Under the pieces are notes generated by a model that was not told the origin of the DNA, searched no databases, and saw only the letters and a list, made by a program, of their open reading frames with translations. The translations under genes were made by a program, and so were the position numbers. From Piezodorus guildinii (taxonomy: Eukaryota; Arthropoda; Insecta; Hemiptera; Pentatomidae), in NCBI GenBank assembly GCA_023052935.1, contig CM041294.1:13131791-13195790 (forward strand): a DNA stretch of 64,000 nucleotides, written 5' to 3'. Below are positions 45,661 to 56,407 of this stretch, piece by piece; within the stretch, counting starts at the first letter, position 1; each line of letters starts with the position of its first letter.

Positions 45661-46505
45661 AAAAATCTGGTGCTGGCAACACACGACTTTCACTTACCTC
45701 CATTTTTAAAATCAATGGAAGAATTTTCAAATACAATTGAGATAAAAATACGTTAAACTATTAAAGAATTAATGCAATTTAATTTATATGAAAACATGTG
45801 TTTTATTAAAAAATCTATTACATTATTGTCTAAAATAATCAGTTTTATCTTCTTTTCATCACTCTCTATTAACTTTTAAAAGCTTAAGTATAAGATAATA
45901 TTTTTTCTGAAATCTTTAGCTTTCCAACGGTATATCATATATGTATATTACTGCTCTTATGTTCAAAAACAAAAAATTGCATTAAACAAATATTTTTTTC
46001 AGTTTTCTCCTTTAGTTGCTTTTCAAATTTTCTCAACTTGTATATTAAGCTATTTTTTATCAGTGGTAACAAGATAATATAGTTATTTTTATAGAATCCA
46101 AAAAATTAAAGGTACTTTAACAAAAAAAAAAAATTTAAAATATCGGCATTTAAGCCCTGTCAGACCATATTAATCCGAATGAAACCGGATTAATCGGAAC
46201 CGTTTTTGAGAAAATCGATAAAAGGTGCAAAATGCATGGTATAAAGTGGCTCTTCTGGTAAGCTCATTTTTATGAAAAAGGTTTTGTAACGTCTCGGTTG
46301 TATATTTTTCCTAAATATGAAATTTCAGTTTCATAGGACTTCCGTTTCCGCCCGGGAGTTACCACACACACACACAGATTTTTTTGCAGGACTTGGTTAT
46401 TTGAACTAAGGGGACTCTAAAATGTGTATTTCCATTGAAAACTGGAATTCGAAAATTTTCACGATCGCAATATTTTCCCTTACTATATATAGTTAGTGAA
46501 AGTAA
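45661..46505 (+). repeat. PTR repeat, nearly full length
   Basis: Starts AAAATCTGGTGCTGGCAACA, CACGACTTTCACTTACC. Collinear with 37518-38325 through CTTTCCAACGGTATATCATA, AAATATCGGCATTTAAGCCC, TTTTTGAGAAAATCG, TGCAAAATGCATGGTATAAA, GAAATTTCAGTTTCATAGGA and an AC repeat. Ends CACGATCGCAATATTTTCCC and CTTACTATATATAGTTAGTG, the near-palindromic terminus. About 845 bp, no coding. Confidence 0.8.
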
Positions 46506-46737
46506 AAAACATAAAATATTGCCAAAAACAGTCTGCACCATAAAAAAAAGGCCTTAATTAATTATAGTTTCTGTTCAGCTGAAAATTATTTAGCAAATTG
46601 ATATAATTTATTTAATTAAAATTAAAGCCATTTGCGCGTGTGGTTGATCAATGAAATGTCCAACTAATGAATCGTAGGATCCAACAACCCCGATTTACAT
46701 TATACAAAATATATATAATGTAAATAGATGGAATAAT
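46506..46737. other. AT-rich spacer
   Basis: Nothing recognised. Confidence 0.5.
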
Positions 46738-47020
46738 CACGAATCGGTCATTTTTTGAATTTTTTTAAGTTTGCCCACGTTTCGGCTCAGGCTTGTGAGC
46801 CATCATCAGGGCTACAAACATCAGAACAAAAGAGATACATATTAATATGGTAATGAAAATGTTTTTGAATGTAGTGACAATGATAACATTTGAAATAAAG
46901 CAGAAAATTTACCAACATACTTAAATATTATAGATACAAATAATGATAATATGATACACAATCTGATGATGAATGATAAGCATAAAAACAAAACTTTAGA
47001 CTTTAATATAGAATTAAAAA
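46738..47020 (-). repeat. Penelope-like repeat with hammerhead-like core, copy 1
   Basis: The minus strand contains CCCTGATGATGGCTCACAAG then CCTGAGCCGAAACGTGGGC. CTGATGA, a GC stem (GGCTC/GAGCC) and GAAAC match the conserved core of hammerhead ribozymes, which are known from the terminal repeats of Penelope-like elements. The rest (TAGTGACAATGATAACATTT, then ATAGATACAAATAATGATAA) is shared with 63583-63870. Stems I and III and a cleavage site were not convincingly identified, so ribozyme activity is not claimed. Confidence 0.55.
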
Positions 47021-47032
47021 AAAGTAAAAGAA

Positions 47033-47640
47033 CCGTCGGAAGAATTTTTTTTTCTCAGTGGTGCGACAGGCCGCGTAGGCCCTGGGCCTCGCGGTGTCAT
47101 CTGAGAGATTACACTCGCGTTTCACGATGAAATTCGTACTGTAGGGTCATCACTCCCTACGCCTAATTTTGTAAGTGGTCACCATTTGGCTGACGGGTCT
47201 CACATACCCGGGGGAGAGGCTGCTAGTGAATCCCCATTTACTTACATCATTATAAAAGCCCCGCAGGGACTGGGATTCGAACTCGCAACCTGTAGCATGA
47301 GAAACTAGCGCGCTAGCCACTCGGAAGAATAATATGTTTTATAAATTCTAACCTTTAAGTTTTTAGATAGAAGCCGCGAACTAAGTAACTTAGCAACTGA
47401 ATAATAACACGCATTTCCCACTTTTAACCGAGACTTTATTTCTTCCTGGATTTTATTTTTTCTTGTTATCATTGAACCTAAATACTTGAATTTCTCTACG
47501 TGTTCAAAAGTATGCCCTGATATAATATCATCAAGATCGCCACCGTTTCTGCTACTAATCATATATTTCGTCTTATCAGTATTTAATTCGAGTCCTATTT
47601 CTTTACCGGTTTTTATTAACACACTTTTTAATACCACTGT
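47033..47640 (-). pseudogene. LINE-B RT fragment, split by a SINE-A
   Basis: A 110-codon minus-strand frame from 47637: SVLIKTGKEIGLELNTDKTK, YMISSRNGGDLDDIISGHTF, EHVEKFKYLGSMITRKNKIQ, EEIKSRLKVGNACYYSVAKL, SSRLLSKNLKVRIYKT. This is the RT palm-thumb junction just after YADD, best preserved here. At 47329 it is broken by the SINE-A, and about 12 bp of LINE-B (ACCGTCGGAAGAA) remain beyond the insert. Confidence 0.8.
47045..47320 (-). mobile_element. SINE-A inserted in LINE-B, 9-bp duplication
   Basis: TCGGAAGAA at 47036-47044 and 47321-47329. The minus-strand head ends at the right (GTGGCTAGCGCGCTAG; box GAGTTCGAATCCCAG) and the 3' A-rich tail is the T run at 47045-47053. Body as in the copies at 5893 and 32190. 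Confidence 0.88.
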
Positions 47641-48185
47641 CTTTTTTTTAATTTGGTATTTTCTTTTGCAATACAGGATAACGCACCAATTTTTTCTTAA
47701 TTTATTCCAATATAAAATAGCGAAAATAAATGTGGTAAGTAGATGAAAAGGCGTAAAGGGATACCGATGAACTTATAAATTGCTAGTTAGAGAGAGATTA
47801 GAATGAGGCCTATCGGGAACGAGCGAGTGGGGCACTAATGCGGTTACTATCCTTCATCTCGAAGCGAAATCAAAAGGTCAGAGTCAACAGTTGAATGCAT
47901 TAAGGCCTTAAGATTTATGGCAATTGTTAAATCAGGGTTAAAGATGGATGGCTATCATCTCGGCGGTCCCAGCTTCGGCAGCTAGTTTTCAATTTTCCAC
48001 GGGATCTTAGATTCGTGAATGAATTATGCACGTCCACGTTTCCGAGATTGATATCGGAAGGCCCTATAATTGTATCGTTATGTTGGTAGGGAACCAAAAT
48101 AGCGTCTTGACGAGGGATGGCGGCCAAAGTGGAAGGAATCAGGTTTAACTTAATAATTATAACCTGAGATATTTTATAAGCTATA
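47641..48185. other. Interval with an unidentified 91-codon minus-strand frame
   Basis: Frame 48202-47927 contains KLNLIPSTLAAIPRQDAILV and PSDINLGNVDVHNSF. Composition is more balanced at 47800-48130. No family recognised. Confidence 0.25.
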
Positions 48186-48188
48186 TAT

Positions 48189-50339
48189 GTAGGAGTCGAC
48201 AATGGATTATTTAAAATGAAATGAAATAAAAAAAAAAATTATTCAGGGATCAAGTCCTCTTAGAATAATAAACAATGAACAGAAAGAAATCCTTTTGGTT
48301 TGGTAACTTAAAGAAAATATATATTAAACAAATATATATAAATAAAAAACATTTATAAAAAAGAAAAAATATGTATAAATATAAAGGATCATAAAGGATT
48401 TTACGAAATTCTTGCGGAACCCCACGTAATGGATCTGAAATCATTATTTATTTTTAATGTTTTGTTGACCGTTGAGAAATTAGATGAGGAAGATGGTCGG
48501 GGGTGCGGTCATAAATTAGGTACACACATTTAAAATAAGTGCTATTTTAATTATGTGCCGACGTTTCGGCCTACAATGTGGGCCTTCATCAGGGTTGACT
48601 CTGAGACGCTGCCTAAAGGAGTGATTATTTATTTTTGTCAAAGATAATTTTAAAATAAGATTTCAACATCTCTCTCAGAATGTTAATCATTCTTAAAGGT
48701 TTTGGGACTTGTTAATAATTTGTGGGGATTTAGTATTCGCTTTAGTACTATTATTTTTGCATTATTTATTGATATGCTTATATTTAATTTATGTTATTTA
48801 TGTATATGCTGGATGAAATTAATCATAAAGATAGCAGCACCTTTATGCTTATTGCTGTATATGTGTTATGTTGTGTTTGTTTTAAATATTTATTCAAATT
48901 GTAATTAATAATGTATATTTGCTGGTGATAAATTTATCAATTGTGCTGTGCCAGCCAGCTATATTTCTATGGGGATGGCCCTAAAAACAAATCAATAAAA
49001 TTATTATTATTATAAATTATATAAAGGATCAAATATTCATTATATCTGTAAATCTTTGCAAATTTATACTATATATATGTATGTTTTACATTGCAACGGA
49101 AGATTTAGATGTGAGTAGTTAGTGGAAGAGTTGATGTTTGAAGTAAGAGAGAGAGGTGGCTTTACGAATGGAGTTGGGCAGCGAATTCCAGAAGAATGAG
49201 GAACGAACGAGAAAGGATGCAGTTTTATGTAATGGGGTATAAAAATTTATTGATTGGGTTCTACTATTTAACGAATGGATATCAGATCGGAGGGCGAGGA
49301 GCTCTATTATGTAGGAAGGTTTTCTATTTTTTAGAGTTTGGAATAAGTAGGAGTCAACAATGGATTATTTTAAATGAAAAAAAAAAAAATTATTCTGGGA
49401 TCAAGTCCTCTTGGAATAATGAACAATGAACAGAAATAAATCCTTATGGTTTGGTAACTTATAGAAAAAATATATTAAAAAAAAAAACTTTATATAAAAG
49501 AAAAAATATGTATACATATAAAGGATCAAATATTCATTATATCTGTAAATCTTTGCAAATTTATACTATATATATCTATGTTTTACATTGAAACGGAAGA
49601 TTTAGATGTGAGTAGGTAGTGAAAGAGTTGATGCTTGAAGGAAGAGAGAGAGGTGGCTTTACGAATAAAGATGGGCAGCGCATTCCAGAAGAATGAGGAA
49701 CGAACGAGAAAGGATGCAGTTTTATGTAATGGGGTATAAAAATTTATTGATTGGGTTCTACTATTTAACGAATGGATATCGGATCGGAGGGCGAGGAGCT
49801 CTATTATGTAGGAAGGTTTTCTATTTTTTAGAGTTTGGAATAAGTAGGAGTCAACAATGGATTATTTGAAATGAAAAAAAAAAAAATATTATGGGATCAA
49901 GTTTTCTTGGAATAATGAACAATGAACAGAAAGAAATCCTTATGGTCTGGTAACAAAGAAAATATATATTTAAAAAAAACATTTATATAAAAGAAAAAAT
50001 ATATGTATCCATATAAAGGATCAAATATTCATTATATCTGTAAATCTTTGCAAATTTATACTATATATATATATCTATGTTTTACATTGCAACGGAAGAT
50101 TGAGATGAGAGTAGGTAGTGGAAAAGTTGATGTTTGAAGGAAGAGAGAGAGGTGGCTTTACGAATAAAGATGGGCAGCTAATACCAGAAGAATGAGGAAC
50201 GAACGAGGAAGGATACAGTTTTATGTAATGGGGTATCAAAATTGATTGATTGGGTTCTACTATTTAACGAATGGATATCGGATCGGAGGGTGAGGAGCTC
50301 TATTATGTAGGAAGGTTTTATATTTTTTAAAGTTTAGAA
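48189..50339 (-). repeat. Threefold tandem array (~500-bp unit) of a CR1-like LINE 3' end
   Basis: Three head-to-tail units: 48189-49344 (interrupted by the insert at 48392-49019), 49345-49842 and 49843-50339. Each unit begins at the plus-strand word GTAGGAGTC(G/A)ACAATGGATT and includes CTTTGCAAATTTATACTATA, AAGAGAGAGAGGTGGCTTTA, TTCCAGAAGAATGAGGAACG and GATCGGAGGGCGAGGAGCTC. The minus strand of each unit encodes the CR1-like C-terminus: SFFWNSLPNSIRKATSL, then FKHQLFH and a stop. Only the unit at the right continues into upstream LINE sequence. Confidence 0.85.
48392..49019 (+). mobile_element. 5'-truncated retroelement with 12-bp duplication and hammerhead-like motif
   Basis: TATAAAGGATCA flanks the insert (48380-48391 and 49020-49031) and it ends CAAATCAATAAAATTATTAT, a retroelement-type 3' end. 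Near 48555-48600 the minus strand has CCTGATGAAGGCCCACATTG and AGGCCGAAACGTC, a hammerhead-like core as in the repeats at 46738 and 63583. This points to a Penelope-like element. A 68-codon frame at 48702-48908 is hydrophobic and probably meaningless. Confidence 0.6.
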
Positions 50340-50795
50340 TAAGTAGGAACCAAGGAAATATTGTCGTCGAACAGAAGGATGGGGCCATTTAAATAACTAT
50401 ATTAACCAGAGATATGATCACGTCTGTGGGCTACGAAAATGAATCTAATAAAACAATTCATAAGTCGTTTTAATTTTATTTCTAGTTCATCAGGTAGTCC
50501 CCCGTACACGAGGCAACCGTAGTCAAAGTTTGGGAAGATAATAGAGGAAACAAGTAGCTGACGGGTTTTCAAAGGTAAGGATTCACGGAATCTATAGAGC
50601 TGTTTAAGTATGGAAATTTTCTGGATATTTCGGATACATGGTTATTCCAGGATAGGTTTTGGTTAAAGGTAACTTCAAGATTTTTAACCGTTTTCTGGAA
50701 AAGAATAGAGATTTTATTAAGAAAGAGCAAGGGATAGTATGGAAGGGAGTTCAAGGTTGGTTTGGAGCCGATGAGGATTGCTTTAGTATTATTTC
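50340..50795 (-). pseudogene. CR1-like LINE, upstream part adjoining the array
   Basis: Minus strand: LGVTFNQNLSWNNHVS-like text (seen as VKNLEVTFNQNLSWNNHVSE), then ISRKFPYLNSSIDSV, then LPRVRGTT-like and PHPSVRRQY-like pieces leading into the first array unit. The L-VxFxxxLxWxxHV motif is the conserved post-RT region of CR1, L2 and Jockey LINEs. It is frameshifted and lacks the RT core. Confidence 0.65.
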
Positions 50796-51335
50796 AGAAA
50801 AAAATATGACGGCTTATTCATGATATACTTATTATAGAAATAAACAAATATGAAACATAATTATATCCCCTCCTTCTTCTAATGCATGAAGAATCGTAGA
50901 AGAGTGGAAGCACAAAGCCTATGGTACAGCACTTACAGACATGCCGACTGTGAGGAATCGGAAACATTATCTAAATGTGCTATATATCACTTGGAGGAAG
51001 GATAATAAGGCACGACCACGGCTCCATGCACTTGGAAGTGCATTAACGGATGGCTCATATAGCTGCATCCCTCTGGGTGCGAGGCGTCGTGATCCCAGGA
51101 GATGGCTTATCTAGAGGTGTTAATACCTTCTTAGGGATCTGCGAATATGGCATCCGGCTGCTGCTGTAAAATCATTCGACTCTTCAGCCCTTGGAAAAAT
51201 GTGTTGCTAGCACATACCTATTACTGGTAACCGACAGCGAATACCAGTAGTACGGAGTACTTGTACAATCGATAAATTACGATACTTTTAAGGTACATTG
51301 TTTTTGTTTTTTGTTTTGTTTTTTTTTTTGTCAGG
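50796..51335. other. Interval without recognised genes
   Basis: Balanced composition at 50870-51200 with stops in all frames. A T tract at 51300-51331. Nothing recognised. Confidence 0.45.
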
Positions 51336-51339
51336 AATT

Positions 51340-51760
51340 TCTTCAATTTGAAGGTTTCCTCAACCAAACTCTTTCCATGTCTGCCGGTCCATCGCGTCCT
51401 CCTCCGACAGCCTCCTACCAGCCATACTCTACAGGGGTCTTCCTCTCCTTCTTCTACCATCTGCCTCCTAATCCATAATTATTTCAGGTAAGCGATTGTC
51501 TCTCATTCGTTTCACATGGCCGTACCACCTAAGCCTACTTTCTTCCATCACCTCAAGAATGTTGTGCCTTATTTCAAGTGCTTCTCTTATAGTGACATTT
51601 TTCAATATTTCGATTCTCGATATCTTTGCCGCTCTCCTCCAAAAATCCATTTCAACAGAAAGATATTTTTGTCCTTGGGCTATGCTGAGGGTCCATGTCT
51701 CCGAACCCATAAAGCTTCTATCCATCTCTTTCTCAGACTGAATTTGCTAATATGATATCA
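51340..51760 (-). pseudogene. LINE-E RT C-terminal fragment
   Basis: Minus strand: GSETWTLSIAQGQKYLSVEM, DFWRRAAKISRIEILKNVTI, EVMEESRLRWYGHVKRMRDN, RLPEIIMD then a stop and GRRRRGRP-like sequence. This is the thumb and tail of a non-LTR RT (Y/GSETW, RLRWYGHV and RRGRP landmarks), a different family from LINE-B to LINE-D. The rest of the protein is missing. Confidence 0.75.
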
Positions 51761-51939
51761 AAACTGTGTGCCAGTCAAGATTTAATCCATCTTTATGAAA
51801 AAGTATACATACCAGAATACATTTCAGCTAGCTAAGTAACTAACTACCCATTAATAAATATTCTTCCTGAAAAATATTGTTGTGAAAGATTAATACATTT
51901 CCAAGTTTTACCCTGATAGTTTTATTTTTTAAATCTGAA

Positions 51940-52572
51940 TGCTCTTTGACGTAAACCTACGACATCCTGCCCTACAGTGTCCTTTTATAATATTCCGCTA
52001 GCAAACGACTAACTAGGAATCCGCACACAAGACTGAAACGCTTTCTGCTTACTTCAACACTTACTGGACAGACGCTCTAACCTTCCAATTAACTACAAAA
52101 GGCTCATCTATATTACCATCATAAGGCCTATCTCGACGTACGGAGTTGAGCTTTGGGGCTCTACTAAACCATCAAATTCTTCCCGTATTCAATCCCTACA
52201 ATCCAAAATCCTTCGAAAAATCCTCAATGCTACTTACTTTGTCACCAACAAACTCATCCATAAAGACCTTAATGTCTCATATGTTGCTGATTTGGCCCGT
52301 ACGAGGTATCATTCCTTCCATGACAAACTCCACTCCCACATTAACCCACTAGTTTCAATCCTTGCTTCCTCTACCATTCCTGACAATCCTCCGAGGCATC
52401 TGAAAAGAAGATGTCCTCGAGACCTTCTAGTGTAGATTACCTAGTGGAGTGTTGCCAATGGGCATATTCTCTTCATGTCTTTCCATGTATATTATCTATA
52501 TTATGAGCCAATTTACTTGATGTATTTATTAATACAGTTGTAAATTTTAATAAATAAAAAAAAAAAAAATCT
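51940..52572 (+). pseudogene. Jockey LINE, 5'-truncated, with poly-A
   Basis: Collinear with ORF2 from residue ~707 to the end: CPTVSFYNIPL-like start, then LLTLSPTNSS-type shifted frames over IRPISTYGVELWGSTKPSNS, SRIQSLQSKILRKILNATYF and NPPRHLKRRCPRDLL. The 3' tail ends in a poly-A at about 52556-52569. At least two frameshifts. Confidence 0.8.
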
Positions 52573-52629
52573 GAATTCCTCTTATGTGTCTAATATGTTT
52601 TAAGTTTTAGCAATTCGGATTCCCTTAAG

Positions 52630-53020
52630 GTTTTTACTATCCAGCCTCCTCCTTCTTCCTCGGCTAAAACCGAAAGTCCGACTGCAGATACCCGGCCCCC
52701 GGACGGCGCTGAACGAGACAGAGACGACGAGCCTGAAAACGGGTCCATTACAGGTCAATTAAGCCGGCGGTGGTCGCGGGGAGCCTATTAAGGAAATATG
52801 TGAGGAGGGTTTACCGTTAGCTCCCCACCGCTTACCCCATAGCTTACCGGTCATTGTTGGTCACTGCATGTCCACTGGCTGTCGCATCCTATTGTAACAC
52901 TTTGCTATCTGCCTGCAGCTCCTGTGCGGATGGGATCAGGGTGGTCCTGGAGGGACCAAAGTCCGAAAGGCGGCGGGATCTGTGCGATGCCATTATACGG
53001 TCCCTAATCTTTATTGACAC
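52630..53020. other. GC-rich segment, unidentified
   Basis: The most GC-rich block of the right half (CGGCCCCCGGACGGCGC, GCCGGCGGTGGTCGCGGGGA). Both strands have short open frames near 52910-53030: plus CADGIRVVLEGPKSERRRDL, minus RIMASHRSRRLSDFGPSRTT. No gene recognised; it may be a CpG-rich regulatory region or exon remnant. Confidence 0.25.
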
Positions 53021-53653
53021 TCGTAAATAGTTAAACTGTTTATAGTTGCTGATACATCTTAACTGCCAGTAATTTATATGCATGTAAGCTTTGTTCACTT
53101 GAAGATGACTTAAGATTAAGGATAGAAAATACAAATGCCAGTACCGATAAATATATATTAAAGGGACTGTATAACTAACTTTTTCCAACATAGTGGGTTT
53201 TTAGTCAAGGGATAGTGAACCGTATCCTATTCAATACCATTATGTCTATAAGAAAAAACCTAAATAAGTCATTAATATCGAAAACAATCCATCAAGATCA
53301 GAATGGTACGATTAGATCTACTTGATAATGCGAATTCAACAAACCAACGGACTCAAGGGATATATCGTCCCCGCCATTTCCAACTATCGATTACTTTTGG
53401 ATCGTTCTTTGCGGACGATACGGCTTGTGGAACATTGTCGAAACTCAAGCCCCTTTAGTGTTCCCGGAAATACCTCGAATAAAAGTATCGAATGGGACCA
53501 ATTTTGAAGATATTACTTCGTTTTACTTGATTTACCTTGCTCTCTTGAAAAGTGCAAAATTTTCATATTCGGTACTTTGAAATGGTAGGTACGATATTTG
53601 CAGAGTAGCTAAATATAAAAAAACCTAATATAAAAGGATTCTGAGATTAGCAT
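53021..53653. other. Interval without recognised genes
   Basis: A 61-codon plus-strand frame at 53322-53507 (MRIQQTNGLKGYIVPAISNY) is not recognised. Otherwise AT-rich. Confidence 0.4.

Positions 53654-53712
<59 letters not shown>
53654..53712. repeat. Long poly-T tract
   Basis: About 57 T interrupted by AA. Precedes a SINE-B tail fragment about 100 bp away. Confidence 0.9.
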
Positions 53713-53718
<6 letters not shown>

Positions 53719-53807
53719 ATAAAATTGTAATTTACAATAGATAGGGTTAAAGAGGAGTCGATTGGTAGTATTATAACCGAAGTTAAAAAAAAAAAAAATG
53801 AATCACT

Positions 53808-53870
53808 ACAACCCAATCCATGAAGAGTTTTGGGCTCAGTGCATGTAGAGATTCGTACTGTTTCTGTGAG
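53808..53870 (-). mobile_element. SINE-B tail fragment
   Basis: ACAACCCAATCCATGAAGAG, TTTTGGGCTCAGTGCATG and GAGATTCGTACTGTTTCT match the 3' tail of SINE-B in reverse, preceded by an A run. Head and body absent. Confidence 0.7.
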
Positions 53871-54109
53871 ATTTTAAAGATTAAACAGACTGATTTACCT
53901 GGATATTGTGAAAACATATTTTCTGATAAAATTAGTTTCCCTGGTCTGATTTCTGTCAAACTTCGTAACTGATTTCTCTGTCCACTAAACTACACTTAGT
54001 TCAAAAACTGTTACAATTGGTCCACTTTTACTGATATTATACACGTTTATTTTGAAGACGATGTGACACACTCAAGACTCTGAGACGAACTCACTAATCA
54101 CAATACTGT

Positions 54110-54621
54110 CTGTTAATCTTATGACATTAAATAATAATAAATAAATTCGCTCACTAATTAATTATTCATATGGGCAAACTGCAAATCATCATTGACCGTC
54201 GCTAATCTGACAAAAATACAAAGAAAAAAGTTATAACAATTTTCAAGTAACCATTTTTCAAAACAGCAAATATTAATATTTACGGACTCTATACGAAGTT
54301 CTCCAATAACCATAATTTTTTTTATTGCTTAATTAGTACAAAAAAATAAGAAGAAAAAAAATAAATAAAAAAAAAAACCTGTGCCTCTTCAACTCATGAA
54401 GAGTCTTGGGCTCAGAACATAGAGATTCGTACTCTTTCAAGGCCAACGACCGTGCAATGTGGTGATTCGGCTGAGATCACGCTCAGCCGCCATCCCCATT
54501 TTTGGGTACCCACTTGATTGAGGTTGGGTGTGCCCCAGGAGGGTCTCCATACCATAGGATCCCTCCCCCTCCCCCGGAGCACAGTAGACTCGCGCTCTAC
54601 CCACTAACCACGCCGCTCCCG
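54110..54621 (-). repeat. Inverted duplication, left arm (SINE-B plus 270 bp)
   Basis: 54110-54380 (GTCGCTAATCTGACAAAAAT, AACAGCAAATATTAATATTT, GAACTTCG-type block reversed) plus the SINE-B at 54381-54621 form one unit. Its reverse complement is at 58388-58920. Matching starts and stops abruptly at GTTAATCTTATGAC at the outer end and at the SINE head. Confidence 0.85.
54381..54621 (-). mobile_element. SINE-B, minus strand
   Basis: Reversed: GGGAGCGGCGTGGTTAGTGG, AGAGCGCGAGTCTACTGTGC, TATGGAGACCCTCCTGGGGC, GAGTACGAATCTCTATG and TGAGTTGAAGAGGCACAGG. The B box is lost by a small deletion near 54572. Subfamily with GAAGAGGCACAGG at the tail, shared with 58389-58672. Confidence 0.8.
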
Positions 54622-54713
54622 CCAACATAACCGAAGTTAGAGAAGATAAAATAATTACGAGTTCACATATCTGTACCGAGAAGTATACATAATAAATATA
54701 TATATATTTTTAA

Positions 54714-54945
54714 TATATATTTAACGTTACTTTCTGCTGCTGTGGCTAATCGGACGAACTACAGTGGGAGTCCTAAATTTAGCCTATACAGGTTTAATTA
54801 GGATAGAGATCTTTAACGAGTACCTTACATCGTACAGGCTCGGAGCCACCTTTTAACGTTCCCTCCGAAAGACGGCTTAACTAAGGATTTTTTACTCCCA
54901 TTAAAACATTCTTGGGCCACAAGTGGGTTCTAACCCGGGACCAAA
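54714..54945 (-). mobile_element. SINE-C, minus strand, head missing
   Basis: TGGCTAATCGGACGAACTAC, AGTGGGAGTCCTAAATTTAG, TTTAACGAGTACCTTACATC, CTCCGAAAGACGGCTTAACT and GGGTTCTAACCCGGGACC follow the minus-strand copy at 21271-21553. The A-box end is lost. Confidence 0.65.
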
Positions 54946-55119
54946 TCATTATAAATGTTATTCCTGAAGTATTAAAATAGGTAAAAAGTATTTACATAAT
55001 AATGTTAGTTTAAAAAATTCTGTTCGATAGTTCAACAAGTTTTTTCACCCACCTTAAGAACACGGTCTTTATACAGAATAAAATCCTGTTGGTAATTGAA
55101 ACAGGATTCACTCTCGCAG

Positions 55120-55249
55120 CAGAGTATAATAACGGCGCATTTGTCTCGGCGTTTCACGGCGTGAAACCAGAAGGGAGCCGACCGTCGCGTGGCCAGTTCC
55201 CGCTACACAGAGGAGAGCAAGTCCCTAAATACTTCTGGGACGCAGGCAG
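55120..55249 (+). other. Possible internal coding exon (130 bp)
   Basis: A CpG-rich block in AT-rich DNA, preceded by TTCACTCTCGCAG (good acceptor) and followed by GCAG then GTACAAGG (good donor). The frame in phase is open through the whole block and beyond: YNNGAFVSAFHGVKPEGSRP, SRGQFPLHRGEQVPKYFWDA. Composition, splice borders and an unbroken frame agree, unlike the other candidates. The protein is not recognised and no partner exon was found within the window. The minus strand has a shorter open stretch. Confidence 0.4.
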
Positions 55250-56059
55250 GTACAAGGAGTGTAAAAAATATTTTTATTTAAAACAATAGCAATGTCCTCA
55301 ACAATAAGCTATTAAGATGTAAATAGTTTACAAGGCCACAAGTTTCGATCAATAGACCAATCGAGATTTATTAAATGTGGATTGTCCATCCTAAATCGTT
55401 TTTAATACGCATTGGTAGTCGTTGGACCTCAATCTCTGAATAACCCTGCCATTAGATTTGACATAAACAAAATTATTTCAACATTCCCAACGGTACCCAT
55501 ATTATCAGGCCATCTTCTCATGAAGCCATGAGGAATGTAATCCCAACATTGTTCATATGAATTTAGATCTCACCAGGAAAAAAAGGGGAAAAAAATCAAT
55601 TTTAAAAAACACAAGAGAATGGAACATGCCTTGCATTGTTCTAACGGTCAGTTTCCCAACGTATCGCACAGCTTTTGTTTTTTTTCTTTTATTCCCATGA
55701 TAATTGAAAATTGATAAAACTTCCTTTGTGCCATCCAGCGAGAAAACGTTGGGGTGAAAAATTAAAAATAATGTGTTAATACAGAAAATTTCCGAGCTTA
55801 AATGACCTTTATTTTAATCCTTGAAAATATAAAATAAAGTTGAATTATAGAGTAGTTTTTCAACCAATATAGGATAAGTAGCTCTGATTCCTTCACTAAA
55901 AAATAATTCAAAATTCATCCGCAAGACATTTTTACTTTCCTTATAGCGTAGGTATGTAAGATCTAATCAGATCCGAATTTTTTCCCCCGTTTTCAATGAT
56001 TCTGTGAGTTTCATAATTCTCAGAGTAAAAATATAATAATTTCCAGCCATTAGTTTGCG
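55250..56059. other. Interval without recognised genes
   Basis: AT-rich, no ORF or repeat recognised. Confidence 0.5.
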
Positions 56060-56067
56060 TGTAGACT

Positions 56068-56399
56068 AGGGGTGGGCATAATCGAATGACGATTATCGAA
56101 TCATTCGAATGAATCTATTATCGGATTAATCGGTTTGGATAAGTGAATAATCATTCGAAATGAACTGAACGATAATCTCGAGGGATTATAAAGAGCTCGG
56201 ATAATCGAACGACTTTTTTTTTCTTAGCTCTACACATAAATTATATGGATATTGCACCTAGGCTCAGCCAGCTCAGCCATTATAGAGACGGGAATTGTGA
56301 CATATCGTCTCTCACAATGCATACTAATCATTCGATTATTTAAAACATCGAAGTCCGATCATCCGATTATGACGATCATTCGATTATGCCCACCCCTAC
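56068..56399. mobile_element. hAT-type MITE, copy 2, 8-bp duplication
   Basis: TGTAGACT at 56060-56067 and 56400-56407. Ends AGGGGTGGGCATAATCGAAT and GATTATGCCCACCCCTAC. Collinear with 25119-25437, including ATAAATTATAT and TTGCACCTAGGC. ATCATTCGA and CGATTAT words recur throughout. Confidence 0.92.
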
Positions 56400-56407
56400 T
56401 GTAGACT

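Noticed and set aside
48702..48908. Small membrane protein (68 hydrophobic codons)
   Set aside because: Hydrophobicity follows from T-rich sequence within the retroelement inserted at 48392-49019.
48189..50339. CRISPR-like or satellite array
   Set aside because: Only three ~500-bp units, each with a LINE C-terminus; no short direct repeats with spacers.
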